NCBI GenBank assembly: GCA_963841695.1
Contig: CAWJDQ010000002.1
Coordinates: 434,001-498,000, forward strand
DNA: 64,000 bases
Direction: 5' to 3'
DNA from: RYN-230 sp963841695
Lineage (GTDB): Bacteria > Actinomycetota > Actinomycetes > Streptosporangiales > Streptosporangiaceae
Position numbers and translations under genes: made by a program. Shown here in pieces: positions 26,502 through 35,819 of this stretch. Within the stretch, counting starts at the first letter, position 1, and each line of letters begins with the position of its first letter. The notes beneath the pieces were generated by a model. That model saw only the letters and a program-made list of their open reading frames with translations. It was not told where the DNA came from and did not search any database.

Positions 26502-27916
26502 GTACATTTCCCGCGGCGCCCAGTACATCGGGGGCCAGTGGGTGAAGCCGTCCCAGCCCCGACCGGATCGCGGTCGAGAATCCAGCCACCGAACAGGTGA
26601 TCGGAGAGGTCCCATCGGGGACAGCCGACGATGTCAACCAGGCGGTCGGATACGCCCAGGCCGCGCTCGGCCCCTGGTCAGCGACCAGTCCGCCAGACCG
26701 CATGAAGTACCTGGAGCAGCTGCACGCCGAATTGACCAAGCGCAGCGACGAGCTGGCCGCCATGGTCACGCGGGAGATGGGGGCGCCCAACGCTCTGGCC
26801 CGGGGCGTACAGACCGGGCTGGCCCTAGTCGATGTCGCAACGGCCGCTGCCGCCCTCCCGGAGGGCACTGGGAAAACAGATAGAGAACTCCCGGGTTATC
26901 CAGGAACCGGTCGGCGTCGTGGGCGCCATTACCCCGTGGAACTATCCCCTGCACCAAGTGACCGCCAAGGTCGCCTACGCCCTGGCGGCCCAGGCTGCAC
27001 GGTCGTCCTGAAGCCCAGCGAGATCACCCCGTTCAGCGCCTACCTCCTGATCGATGCTGCCCAGGAGATCGGGCTGCCGGACGGGGTGATCAACCTCGTC
27101 ACGGGCTACGGCCCGACGGCTGGCGAGGCGATCGCCGCACACCCGGGCGTGGACATGGTTTCGTTTACCGGCTCGACGCGGGCCGGAACACGCGTCGCCG
27201 AACTCGCCAGCGCGACGGTCAAGAAGGTCGCCCTCGAACTCGGCGGCAAGAGCGCGAACGTCATACTGCCGGACGCCGATCTGGGCCGGGCCGTCAAGGT
27301 CGGCGTGGCGAACTGCTTCCTCAAACGCCGGCCAGACCTGCACGGCATGGACCCGGATGATAGTCCATGCCCCGCAGTACGAGCAGGCCGTCGGCCTGGC
27401 TGCCACCGCGGCGGCGAAGTACACGACTGGTGACCCACTGGATCCCGCTACCCGGCTCGGGCCCCTGGTCTCGCAGGCCCAGCGGGCGCGGGTTCTCGAG
27501 TACATCGCGGCCGGGGTGAGGCAGGGCGCACGCCTGGTCACCGGCGGAAACGAGGCACCGCACGAAGTGGGGTACTTCGTCGCTCCTACGGTCTTCGCCG
27601 ACGTGACCCCGGACATGACCGTCGCCACTGAGGAGATCTTCGGCCCCGTCTTGTGCATCCTCGCCTACCAGGACGAGGAGGACGCCCTGCGGCTGGCGAA
27701 CGACTCGGTCTACGGCCTGGCCGGTGCGGTATGGGCCGCCGACGCCGGGCATGCGGAAGCTTTCGCCCGGCGGATGCAGTCCGGCCAGATCGACATCAAC
27801 GGCGGCGCCTTCAACGCCGCGGCGCCGTTCGGCGGGTACAAGCGCTCGGGCGTGGGCCGCGAGCTCGGCCGCTACGGCATCGAGGAGTTCCTGCAGCAGA
27901 AGTCGCTTCAGTCTGA
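26491..27916 (+). CDS. Aldehyde dehydrogenase, several frameshifts
   Basis: About 475 residues joined. Seen: ISRGAQYIGGQWVKP, IAVENPATEQVIGEVPSG, ITPWNYPLHQVTAKVAYALAA, VVLKPSEITPFSAYLL, SFTGSTRAGTRVAE, LELGGKSANVIL and, after removal of one extra A near 27325, AGQTCTAWTRMIV with the catalytic cysteine. EEIFGPVLCILAY and APFGGYKRSGVGREL close the protein. Slips lie near 26565, 26870, 26985, 27325 and at the end: the open frame runs on to 28223 into the convergent ligase, whereas one more slip gives a stop at 27916, the usual end. It would oxidise an aldehyde released by retro-aldol or alcohol oxidation. Confidence 0.8.
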
Positions 27917-27972
27917 CCAGCGGACTGTCAGTACCGCCTGTCAGTACCGCTCCGCTGGCACGCAGTGTTCCG

Positions 27973-29510
27973 TCAACGCGTCGGTGTCCCGCCCCCGGGG
28001 TACCCGCCGCCGCCGTGTGCTAGATCCAGGCTCAGGTAGTCGATCTGCCCTCCGACTCTTGGGATCTCGGCGACGAACACGTAGATCCTCGGAACCTTGT
28101 ACCCGGCCAGCCGTTCGCGCAGGAAAGCCGCCAGATCGTCTCCCGACGGCGGATGTTCGGCATCGTGGGCCACTACGATCGCTTTGGGTGCCTGTACGAA
28201 TCGCGGATCGGGAATCCCGATGACTGCCGCATCCACAAGCCCGGCATGAGCCAGCAAGCATTTCTCGATCTCTACCGGATAGATGTTCTCCAAGCCCGAC
28301 TTGACGAGCCGCGCCTTGGGCCCGATGAATGTGATCGAGCCATCCGGTTCCCTACGTCCGAGGTCCTTTGATCGATGCCAGCGTGATTCGGGAGCACCCG
28401 AATCGTGCAGATCGCAGTCGAGATAGCCGGTCATCACGCTAGGTCCGCGCACAGCAATCTCCCCTACTTCGCCGACCGGCAGTTCATGCCCGTCTTCGTC
28501 GAGAATCCGGACTAGTGCGAAGGGCATCGAACGCCCGTGAAGGCCGACTGCGTCGCCGCCAAGGGTGGTCGCGGTGGCAAGACCCGTGACCTCGGTCTGC
28601 CCCCACCCCGTGACGCGGTACGGGGGCGAGTCAATCCCGGTCATCTCGTTCCAGTCCTCGCTCCCGGCCGGTGAGAGCAAGCTGCGGAGGTCGAAGCGTC
28701 CATCCGCATTTGCCTCGACCATCTGCCGCTGGGTGATCGGAAGCAGGTCCGCGTCGGTGACGCGCTCCGCTGCGATGATCCGGCAGACCTCCTGCGCGTT
28801 GATCCGCGGAACGAAGACGTTGGTCCCGCCGAAAACGAATGTGGACAACGCCCATCGGAGCACGCCAACGTGGAACCAGGGCGTTGAGTTGAGGAACACG
28901 GTGTTCGCGTTGACACCCAGGAGATAGCCGTACATGAGCGAGGTATGAATGAAAGCCGTCTGCGAAAGCGAGCAGCCCTTGGTGTCCCCTCGAAGGCCGC
29001 GGTGTAGACGGCGAGGCATGGCAGCTCGGGGGATAGCTCTTCCTCGAAGTCATTCAGGGAGCCTGACGACAGGAGGGACTCATAGGAGATTCCCGTCTCG
29101 GCGTCGTGCTGAATCCACCGGGCGTCCTGGCCGACCCGGCCGCGAACCTCCGCGACCCTGCCGCCGATCTCGGCCTCCTGCCAGAACACCAAGCGGGGGC
29201 TGAAATTCTCGATTACGTGTCCGAGTTCGGGCGCCGCCAAGCGCCAATTGGCTGGGCATATGATGAATCCGGCCTTCCCGGCGGCGAGCAGAAGTTCCAG
29301 GAGGCGCGCGCTGTTCTGGCCGAGCCAGAGGATACGACTTCCGGGGCCGAGCCCCTGCGCGGAAAGTCCATTGACCAGCCGGGTGACCCGCTCATCGAGT
29401 TCTGGGTAAGTGTACCTGCGGCGCCCGTCAACTGTGGCGATCCGGAGCGGGAAACGCCTGGCATTCTCACGGCAGATGTCGCCCAAAGTAACCCAGTGGA
29501 CCGCGCTCAA
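27973..29510 (-). CDS. AMP-forming acyl-CoA ligase, one frameshift
   Basis: About 512 residues joined; TTG start at 29510 overlaps the SDR stop (TTGA). Seen: GSRILWLGQNSARLLELLLA, VTGWGQTEVTGLATATTLGG, DLGRREPDGSITFIGPKARL, then VKSGLENIYPVEIEKCLL. Frame change near 28985, inside the TAAFEGTPRA.KGCSLSQ segment that carries the phosphate-binding loop. The final stretch HGGGGYPGGGTPTR is shared with the ligase at 43890 (HGGGGYPGAATP), and the usual C-terminal catalytic lysine lies where GGQIDYLSL is seen, so the adenylation lysine may be missing or replaced. Paralogous to 43890. Confidence 0.82.
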
Positions 29511-30247
29511 CGCCCGTGGCCCCCGGAGACGTAGATGGTCTCTCCGGTGATGTAACTCGCTCCCTCCGAGAGCAGGAATGTGACCACCGTCGCTACCTCC
29601 GCTGGCTGGCCTGGCCGCTGAAGTGCGGTCGCTTTTACCAGGGGCCCGACGTACTCCTCGGGCATGCCTCGAAGCGCGGCACTGTCGATTGAGCCGGGCG
29701 CGACGCAGTTGACGCGCACCTCGGGACCGAGCGCGAGCGCGCAGGCCCGTGTCAGCATGTCCAGCGCCGCCTTTGAGGTGCAGTAAGAAATGCGGTCAGC
29801 TGCCGGACGGATCCCGGCGACCGACCCGATGTTGATGACAGCGCCTCCTTGTTTCGCGAGTTCTTGCTTAAGGTCCCAGATCAGAGCGAACGGCGACATG
29901 AGGTTGACCTCCAGGATGCGCCGGAACTCCTTGTGTGTCAGTGCCTCTGGTGCGGTGATGCGCATCATTCCCGCGTTGTTGATGAGGTAGTCAAGGCGTC
30001 CGCGCCAGGCAAGCGTGGCCTGGGCGAGCTGCGCCTCGCCTTCTGGCCGGGCGAGGTCCGCCTGAATGGCGATTGCGTTCCCGCCCGCCCGTTCGATCTC
30101 CTCGACGGTGTTCAGCGCTGCGGCCTCGTCTGCTCGGTAGTTGACGGCAACCGCGATGCCCTCGGCAGCGAGCGCTACGGATATGGCACGGCCGATCCCC
30201 CTGCTGCCGCCGGTGACCAGCGCGACGCGATCCCGCGCCATGCTCAC
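29507..30247 (-). CDS. Short-chain dehydrogenase/reductase (FabG-like)
   Basis: 246 residues. GTG start at 30247 overlaps the DUF35 stop (GTGA). Seen: RVALVTGGSRGIGRAISVAL, NNAGMMRITAPEAL, INIGSVAGIRPAADRISYCTSKAALDML (Ser, Tyr-x-x-x-Lys) and GETIYVSGGHGR. NAD(P)-dependent hydroxy/keto interconversion, here probably a 3-hydroxyacyl-CoA dehydrogenase step. Middle gene of a coupled unit thiolase-DUF35-SDR-ligase. Confidence 0.86.
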   Translation of the reverse strand: MSMARDRVALVTGGSRGIGRAISVALAAEGIAVAVNYRADEAAALNTVEEIERAGGNAIAIQADLARPEGEAQLAQATLAWRGRLDYLINNAGMMRITAPEALTHKEFRRILEVNLMSPFALIWDLKQELAKQGGAVINIGSVAGIRPAADRISYCTSKAALDMLTRACALALGPEVRVNCVAPGSIDSAALRGMPEEYVGPLVKATALQRPGQPAEVATVVTFLLSEGASYITGETIYVSGGHGR

Positions 30248-30680
30248 GAGTCGGTAACCTCGAAGCGGGGGATCGTGACGTCATCGTCGATGTCGTCCCA
30301 GACAACGGTCGCCCGTGCGCCGATGGCGACCCGTCTTCATCGGTGTTCACGATGTCGGCGATCAGGCGCGCGCCAGGAGCACCGTCGAGGTCAATCACGG
30401 CGACGGTATAGGGAACAAATGGTCTGAGCCCTGGTACCACGGCGTGCCTCACATGGGTGTAGGTGAAGATCGTGCCGCCGCCCGCGAGCGGCACCCACTT
30501 GACCTCCTGCTTGCGGCAGCGATGACAGAGGGACCGGGCGGCATCCGGAAAGTGCCGCAGTGGACACACTGGGGAACGAGCAGTTCATGACGCCGAGCGC
30601 GGCCCAGTAAGGCCCGGTCCAGCTGTCCGGATGGAGTTCGGCGTACTCGGCGGCAGAGCACCGGCGGGACGTGGACTAGC
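30244..30680 (-). CDS. DUF35 OB-fold / zinc-ribbon protein, frameshifts
   Basis: About 140 residues joined; start uncertain. Zinc ribbon CVHCGTFRMPPGP then CHRC, OB fold GGGTIFTYTHVRHAVVPGL and FVPYTVAVIDLDG, and after a slip near 30330 RVAIGARATVVWDDIDDD to the TGA at 30244. Slips also near 30540 and 30620 (AAEYAELHPDSWTGPYW upstream). It lies between the thiolase-fold protein (30690) and the SDR, the partner arrangement known for ChsH2-DUF35 and Ltp2. Confidence 0.7.
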
Positions 30681-30689
30681 CATGGTTTC

Positions 30690-31889
30690 CTACCTCCCGA
30701 GGAGAAGCCCGCTGACCGGCATCGGTGCTGGTCCGCCGGTAACGAGTGCGACCTGGGCGTCGGGGACCTGATTGACAGCGGTGCCACGGATCTGCTCGAC
30801 GCCTTCCATGACATGAGTGATCCCGGCGATGTAAGCCTCAGACAGATTGCCCCCGTGGGTGTTCACTGGTATCTGACCGGCCGGGAAACGGATTGCCCCG
30901 CTCTCAACGAACGGGCCTCCCTCACCGATGCCGCAGAATCCGTAGTCCTCCAGCTGCATCAGCACCATTGAGGTGAAGTGGTCATACAGCATCGCGACAT
31001 CCACATCGGCCGGGGTCAGGCCCGCGCGCTCGAAGAGATTGCGTGCTACGGGCCGGTGCCCGGAGGAGGCGAAATACTCCTCCGGCATCCCCATCCAGGT
31101 AATCGACTTACCCCAGCGCCCGGCGGCGCCCAGCGATGACCCGAGCACGTAAGCCGGGGGATGCCGCAGGTCTCGCGCGCGCTCCGCGCTCGTAGTGATG
31201 ACGGCGACGGCGCCATCGTTCTCCGGGGTGTAGTCGTACAGGCAGAGCGGTTCAGAAATCATTGGTGCGGACATGTACGCGTCCAGCGTGAGTGGCTCTT
31301 TGAACATCGCTTTTGGCCGACTCAGCGCGTTCTGTCGTTCGGACATCGCGACCTCGGCGAATGCCTCCCTGCGCGTTCCGTACTGGTACATGTGTCGCTG
31401 GGTGAGCATGGCGAACATCTGCCCGGGCGCGAAGAGCCCGGATGACACGAGGAAATCGCCCTCGGGGGTCGGCGGCCGGGCGTAACTGGATCCTGATCCG
31501 GTCTGCTTGTTCGCGAATGCGGCACCGAATCGCACGATGGCCTGCTGGATCGAGTGGACACTGACGACGACTTCTGCCAAGCCGCTCACGACTGCGGCCG
31601 ACGCGAGGCCGACGCAGCCAGCTGCGCCGCCTCCCCCGCCCGTGAGGGTCGCCGTGAACTTCACCTCAGGTATGCCGAGCACCTGCGCCAGCAGAGCCGT
31701 GTCGAGGCCGCCCGCATAGTACGCGAATCCGTCCACGTCCTCGATGCTTAGACCAGCGTCCTGCACCGCCAGGAGTGTAGCTTCGCCAGCCATCTCTATC
31801 ACCGTTCGCGGCAGCGACTCGCCACGCCGGTAGTAAGGAGTCGCGCCCACGCCCACGACCGCCGTACGCCTGTTCAGGTCAAATGCCAT
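30690..31889 (-). CDS. Thiolase-fold lipid-transfer protein, Ltp2-like retro-aldolase candidate
   Basis: 399 residues. Thiolase-superfamily signatures are present (TAVVGVGATPYYRRGES; VDVAMLYDHFTSMVLMQLEDYGFC; GEGGPFVESGAIRFPAGQIPVNTHGG), but the C-terminal SKGHPLGATG motif of thiolases is replaced by NLSEAYIAGITHVMEGVEQIRG and the nucleophilic-cysteine segment is degenerate (GGGGGAAGCVGLASAA). This is the pattern of Ltp2-type steroid side-chain aldolases, which use tyrosines instead of cysteine and need a DUF35 partner; a DUF35 gene follows directly. Function as aldolase is inferred; a residual thiolase role for the cysteine in AAGC is possible. Confidence 0.78.
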   Translation of the reverse strand: MAFDLNRRTAVVGVGATPYYRRGESLPRTVIEMAGEATLLAVQDAGLSIEDVDGFAYYAGGLDTALLAQVLGIPEVKFTATLTGGGGGAAGCVGLASAAVVSGLAEVVVSVHSIQQAIVRFGAAFANKQTGSGSSYARPPTPEGDFLVSSGLFAPGQMFAMLTQRHMYQYGTRREAFAEVAMSERQNALSRPKAMFKEPLTLDAYMSAPMISEPLCLYDYTPENDGAVAVITTSAERARDLRHPPAYVLGSSLGAAGRWGKSITWMGMPEEYFASSGHRPVARNLFERAGLTPADVDVAMLYDHFTSMVLMQLEDYGFCGIGEGGPFVESGAIRFPAGQIPVNTHGGNLSEAYIAGITHVMEGVEQIRGTAVNQVPDAQVALVTGGPAPMPVSGLLLGR

Positions 31890-31901
31890 CGCTGCTTCCG
31901 T

Positions 31902-32585
31902 TCACTCGGGGTTGTTCGCGAAAAACAGCCGGACGTCCGACTCACCGCGGACGACGCGAACGCCGCGCAGCCCGGTAGCTTCGCCCTGCAGCGGTGTCAC
32001 CCGGGGCAGTGTGCTGGAGATGAGCAGGTCACCAGCGGCCGTATTGGTGAACCACCACTCGCCGGCAAAGGCCACTCCGTCACGGGTGCATCCCTCGAGC
32101 CCGAGCGCTGGGCCGAGCGCGAGCCATCGCAGCGGATTCAATCCCTGGCTCACGAGATCCTGATGGGCGTCCGGCCGGGCGACGACGCAGGTGCGGCCGA
32201 GCAGCTCAGGCAGGGACACGCGCAAACCGGCCAGGCCCGCCAGCGTCGAACACCCCAGGCCGAGCACGGCAGTGGGATGGAACCGTGCGATAAGTGCCAC
32301 GACCCGCTTCGCATCGGTCTCGACGTCATCCGCCACGAGGAGCGTTGCCTCCCGCTCACGCAGGGCGTCTTCGAGCGGGAGCAGGTAGCCGCCCTCCGAC
32401 TCGCGCGAGATTAGCAGCACTGGATCTCCGGAGCGGATGCCCAGGTCGGCGAGTTGGCGAAGGGCAGCCTCGCGGGCGCGGTCGAGCTCAGCGAGCGAAA
32501 ACGCGGTCGGCCGCGTCACGCCATTGAGTGAGGTCATGCATACGCACCATGGTTCAAGGACAGGCTTGGCGACGCCGACGGTCAT
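31902..32585 (-). CDS. Unassigned protein resembling an ANL ligase N-terminal segment
   Basis: 227 residues, ATG overlapping the stop of the PaaK-like ligase (ATGA). The segment LGIRSGDPVLLISRESEGGYLLPLEDALRERE resembles the first subdomain of AMP-forming ligases, followed by TAVLGLGCSTLAGLAG and a C-terminal part (TPLQGEATGLRGVRVVRGESDVRLFFANN). No P-loop or adenylation motifs are present, so it cannot be a complete ligase. It may be an accessory subunit or a CoA/acyl-binding partner of the PaaK-like protein with which it is coupled. I do not recognise a named family. Confidence 0.6.
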   Translation of the reverse strand: MTVGVAKPVLEPWCVCMTSLNGVTRPTAFSLAELDRAREAALRQLADLGIRSGDPVLLISRESEGGYLLPLEDALREREATLLVADDVETDAKRVVALIARFHPTAVLGLGCSTLAGLAGLRVSLPELLGRTCVVARPDAHQDLVSQGLNPLRWLALGPALGLEGCTRDGVAFAGEWWFTNTAAGDLLISSTLPRVTPLQGEATGLRGVRVVRGESDVRLFFANNPE

Positions 32586-33916
32586 CGGGGAACCACCCTG
32601 GGGATCTTGTGAGGTGGGCCCAGCTTGAGCAGCTCTTCGTTCTGCACCAGATCCACCGTCGGCCAGAGCCCTGTCGCGGTGGCGACGGCGTCTCGGATGT
32701 CGGAGACGAGGGTCTCGGAGTGCTCCGAACCAGAGGAGTATCCGACGCGCAGGTGAAGCCGAGCGGCCTCAGCGCCGTCACCGTGGACGACCTGGAACAG
32801 CCCCGCCCGGGTCGCCGGTATGGTTTCGATGGCCGGCAGGATGTCGCGCGGGTAGACGGTCTGCCCATCGATCGTTGTGCCGTCGCTGGACCGACCGACC
32901 GGCCAGATCCGGCCCTGGGTCCGCCCGCATCGGCACGGTACGTATGACAGGTCCACGATGTCGCCGGAGCGGTAACGCACGAAGCTGAGCAAGGAGTTGT
33001 CGCCCAGAGCCGTGGCGACGAGCTCGCCCCGCTGGCGGCCTTCCGAACGCGGGATCGGGCTGCCGGTTGCAGGGTCAACAATCTCGATGTACGCCATGTC
33101 CTCGGAGAAGTGGTAGCCGTCGGCGTACTCACACTGCCAGGCTCCGACGACATCGCCGGCTGAGGTCACCATCCGCAGCGGCAGGCCCCACTCGCGACAC
33201 CGGGACTCTAGCCGCGGGCCGAGGAAGTCCCCGCCGAAGATCACCGCCTGATAACTGCTGAAGAAGTCCCGAGCGTCCAGGCCCTCCCGTTCGACGTGCT
33301 CCTCGATGGCCAAGAGCAGGGGGACGCTCATCAGATAGAGCACCGTCGGGCGGTACTGCTTCGAGAGAGCCAGGAGATCCGGGACCGCGGACGGCTCGTG
33401 ATGAAGGTAGATAGGTTTCACCCCCGCCTCGCGAAGGGGGAAGTAATGCCCAAGGGTGTAAGTGAAGTAGCAGAACATCAGGTAGTCGCCCGGCCGCAGG
33501 CCCGAACCCCAGAAACTCCGGTTGAGATGCGTCCACATCGCGCCGCCGAAGGCAAGCGGCTTGGGCGTCACCTCGCCCGTTGTTCCGGATGAGCTTCCCA
33601 TCGTCACGAGGTGACGGACCCCGGCGCCCAGCATGGCGCCGGTCGGGTCACCCGATGTCCTGATGTACGCCCGCAGTTCGTCCTTGTCGATAAACGGAGC
33701 CCGATGTCGGAAGTCCTCGAGCGACTGCATCGAATCGACGGGCACGCCCGCACGGTCCCAGATGGCACGGACCAACGCGGACTCGAAATACGCGATCCTG
33801 ATGCTGGCGAGCAGACGCTCCTCGACGAGAGCGTCCAGGGCACCGCGGTCCATCATCTCAAGATCGGGGTGGAAGCAGGACGCGGATCCACTCTGCCGAT
33901 CCCATGCGGCCATCAT
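32582..33916 (-). CDS. PaaK-like adenylate-forming ligase
   Basis: 444 residues. Phenylacetate-CoA-ligase-type fold: phosphate loop MGSSSGTTGEVTPKPLAF, GLRPGDYLMFCYFTYTLGHYF, VIFGGDFLGPRLE, TSAGDVVGAWQCEY, RYRSGDIVDLSYVPCRCGRTQGRIWPVGRS, and C-terminal EELLKLGPPHKIPRVVPR. It should activate an aromatic or bulky carboxylate as acyl-AMP and CoA ester. Coupled with the small protein at 31902 and 119 bases downstream of the binding-protein gene of the importer. Confidence 0.82.
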   Translation of the reverse strand: MMAAWDRQSGSASCFHPDLEMMDRGALDALVEERLLASIRIAYFESALVRAIWDRAGVPVDSMQSLEDFRHRAPFIDKDELRAYIRTSGDPTGAMLGAGVRHLVTMGSSSGTTGEVTPKPLAFGGAMWTHLNRSFWGSGLRPGDYLMFCYFTYTLGHYFPLREAGVKPIYLHHEPSAVPDLLALSKQYRPTVLYLMSVPLLLAIEEHVEREGLDARDFFSSYQAVIFGGDFLGPRLESRCREWGLPLRMVTSAGDVVGAWQCEYADGYHFSEDMAYIEIVDPATGSPIPRSEGRQRGELVATALGDNSLLSFVRYRSGDIVDLSYVPCRCGRTQGRIWPVGRSSDGTTIDGQTVYPRDILPAIETIPATRAGLFQVVHGDGAEAARLHLRVGYSSGSEHSETLVSDIRDAVATATGLWPTVDLVQNEELLKLGPPHKIPRVVPR

Positions 33917-34035
33917 GGCTCAGTGCCTCCGCTCGCTTGCCCGCCTGGCGGAGGCCTGATCCACTTTGGACGAAGCCTCCGCCGCCGGCGCCTGCCGTTC
34001 CCGGCTGTCCGGTTTAGTTCTTCAGGTCAGGCGGC

Positions 34036-35256
34036 CTAATGGGTCAGGACGACAGGGCTGCCCTGCTGCACGAACTTGCCGTTGACTACCTTCTCCATGA
34101 AGACCGTCGTGTTGAAGATCCTCGAGAAGCCAGGAGTCGGGTTAGGCTTGGTCGAGAAGTGCGTAATCCACAGGAACGGCTCGTTGTTGATGCTGTTCAG
34201 AGCCTTCATGAGCGTCGCCGGGGTTGCATTCTTCAGTTTTCCCGCAACCAGTTTGAGAAGCTGCATTCCACCCCACCCATTCAGGGAGAAGTCGTCGAGG
34301 GGCTTCCCAGGCTCGTATTTCTTCATGTCGTCGTTGTACTGAAGGATGGCTGGAATGCTGGTCTGGGTGAGCGAGGGGAAGGATCCGGCCGCTAGAGCAC
34401 CGTCCGCATTCGATCCTGCTTGCTGGAGCGTCTGAGGAGTCAGGATCGTGGAGGCGAATGCTATCTTCTGGGTGACCCCCTGCTGTTTTGCCGCTGTCAG
34501 CAGCGGAACCACTTGCGGGGGGGCCAGGTTCGTGGTAACTCCGCTGACGCCACCGCTTGACGCCGCCTTCACCGCCGAGGCCATGTCGGAGGTAGTCTGC
34601 GGAACGTACGTTGTGTTCTTCACCGTGATATGGCGCGCCGTAAGCGCCGTCTGGACCTCTTGGGCAGACGTATGGCCCGCGACTGAGTCGACCTCGACCT
34701 GGTTGACCGACTTAACCCCGCTATCTTCCATACTCTGAGCCATCCCCCGGGATTCCATGAGGTTTCCGCCCTGGATCGGGAAGGAAATAGGGGAACTGGT
34801 CTCCAGCGGCGACAGCGGGAACGGTGCGACATCAGGTATCCCGGCTGCCTGAAGGATTGGTATCACGGCGTTGCCGTAGATCGTAAGCGAGCCCACAGAG
34901 GCGAGCACCTTGTCAGAGACTGCCTGCCTGGCGCACGCAGCTGCCTGGTTGATCTCCAATTGGTCATTGCACGAGATGACCTTGATTTTGTGCCCGTCAA
35001 GGCCGCCAGCTGCGTTAATCGCGTCAGCCCCTGCCGTGACCCCGTAGACAATACCTGGCTCTGACAGCGCCTGGCTCTGTATCGAACCAAGCACCATCAC
35101 TGTTACGGGCGCGGCCGAACTGGCGGACGCCGACCCGTTTGACGGGCTGCCGGACGAGCTGCAGGCAGCCACGAGCACACCGCCCAAGCCTGCGGCAACG
35201 GCGATCCGGAAGGCCCTCCCCGACCAACGCGAAGCTTCGGCCCCTATTCCGGTCAT
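34036..35256 (-). CDS. livK: Branched-chain-type ABC transporter substrate-binding lipoprotein
   Basis: 406 residues. Signal peptide with lipobox LVAAC (Cys32) followed by a serine/glycine linker. Type I periplasmic-binding fold of the Leu/Ile/Val class: VTVMVLGSIQSQALSEPGIV, ADAINAAGGLDGHKIKVISCNDQ and ARQAVSDKVLASVGS. Members in actinobacterial catabolic islands often bind aromatic or steroid-like acids. It probably feeds the LivHMG/LivF importer at 45.8-49.3 kb. The upstream region carries an AT-rich inverted repeat. Confidence 0.87.
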   Translation of the reverse strand: MTGIGAEASRWSGRAFRIAVAAGLGGVLVAACSSSGSPSNGSASASSAAPVTVMVLGSIQSQALSEPGIVYGVTAGADAINAAGGLDGHKIKVISCNDQLEINQAAACARQAVSDKVLASVGSLTIYGNAVIPILQAAGIPDVAPFPLSPLETSSPISFPIQGGNLMESRGMAQSMEDSGVKSVNQVEVDSVAGHTSAQEVQTALTARHITVKNTTYVPQTTSDMASAVKAASSGGVSGVTTNLAPPQVVPLLTAAKQQGVTQKIAFASTILTPQTLQQAGSNADGALAAGSFPSLTQTSIPAILQYNDDMKKYEPGKPLDDFSLNGWGGMQLLKLVAGKLKNATPATLMKALNSINNEPFLWITHFSTKPNPTPGFSRIFNTTVFMEKVVNGKFVQQGSPVVLTH

Positions 35257-35328
35257 AAGCCACCTTCTTTCTGATGAGGGTCTGGGAGGACGTCAGCCAA
35301 CGCCTGGTCCATCGCCTCATGTACAGTT

Positions 35329-35353
35329 AACGGATTATAATCATTAATCTGTT
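35329..35353. promoter_or_regulatory. AT-rich inverted repeat upstream of livK-like gene
   Basis: AACGGATTA-N7-TAATCTGTT (one mismatch in nine) lies between the hydratase unit and the binding-protein gene, 73 bases upstream of the latter's start. It is a plausible operator and promoter for importer expression; a GntR or TetR dimer would fit the symmetry. Confidence 0.5.
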
Positions 35354-35399
35354 CGTGCAGCAAGGATTGTTTCGAGACCGTTTCGCCTTCGTTACCCGG

Positions 35400-35819
35400 C
35401 TAGGGCGACCGACGGTAGGGGACTTCCACATCGGCCGACCCGGAGATCACGACCTCCTCGGTCTGCCGCACCATCGTCAGGCTCAGCCGGACTCGCTGGG
35501 CCCCCGGTTCATAGGTGACCGTCTCCACTACGCCCGAACAGGAAAGCGTGTCCCCCGGCCAGACTTGGGCACGGAACCGGACCTGGAATCGCCGGACACT
35601 CTCGGCACCGAACCATTCAGTCACGTAGGTGCCCAGGAGGGCGGCCTGATGCATGCCCTGCGAGAAGACCGACGGATAGCCCGCCTTCTTAGCGGCGGAT
35701 TCGTCGAAGTGCAGCGGGTTCATGTCCCCGGACGCACCCGCGTACCGCACAAAGGTGGCCAGGGTGAGCGGCCCGAACCGCCGTTCCGGCCCGCGTGCCC
35801 CCACGTTGACCCGCTCCAT
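35400..35819 (-). CDS. MaoC-like hydratase subunit
   Basis: 139 residues, ATG at 35819 with GGAGGCAGG, sharing its A with the upstream stop (TGATG). Hotdog hydratase: YAGASGDMNPLHFDESAAKKAGYPSVFSQGMHQAALLG carries the catalytic Asp/His of R-specific enoyl-CoA hydratases. Obligate pairing with the FAS1-like subunit just upstream is likely, as in HadAB and the ChsH1-ChsH2 hydratase. Confidence 0.85.
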   Translation of the reverse strand: MERVNVGARGPERRFGPLTLATFVRYAGASGDMNPLHFDESAAKKAGYPSVFSQGMHQAALLGTYVTEWFGAESVRRFQVRFRAQVWPGDTLSCSGVVETVTYEPGAQRVRLSLTMVRQTEEVVISGSADVEVPYRRSP

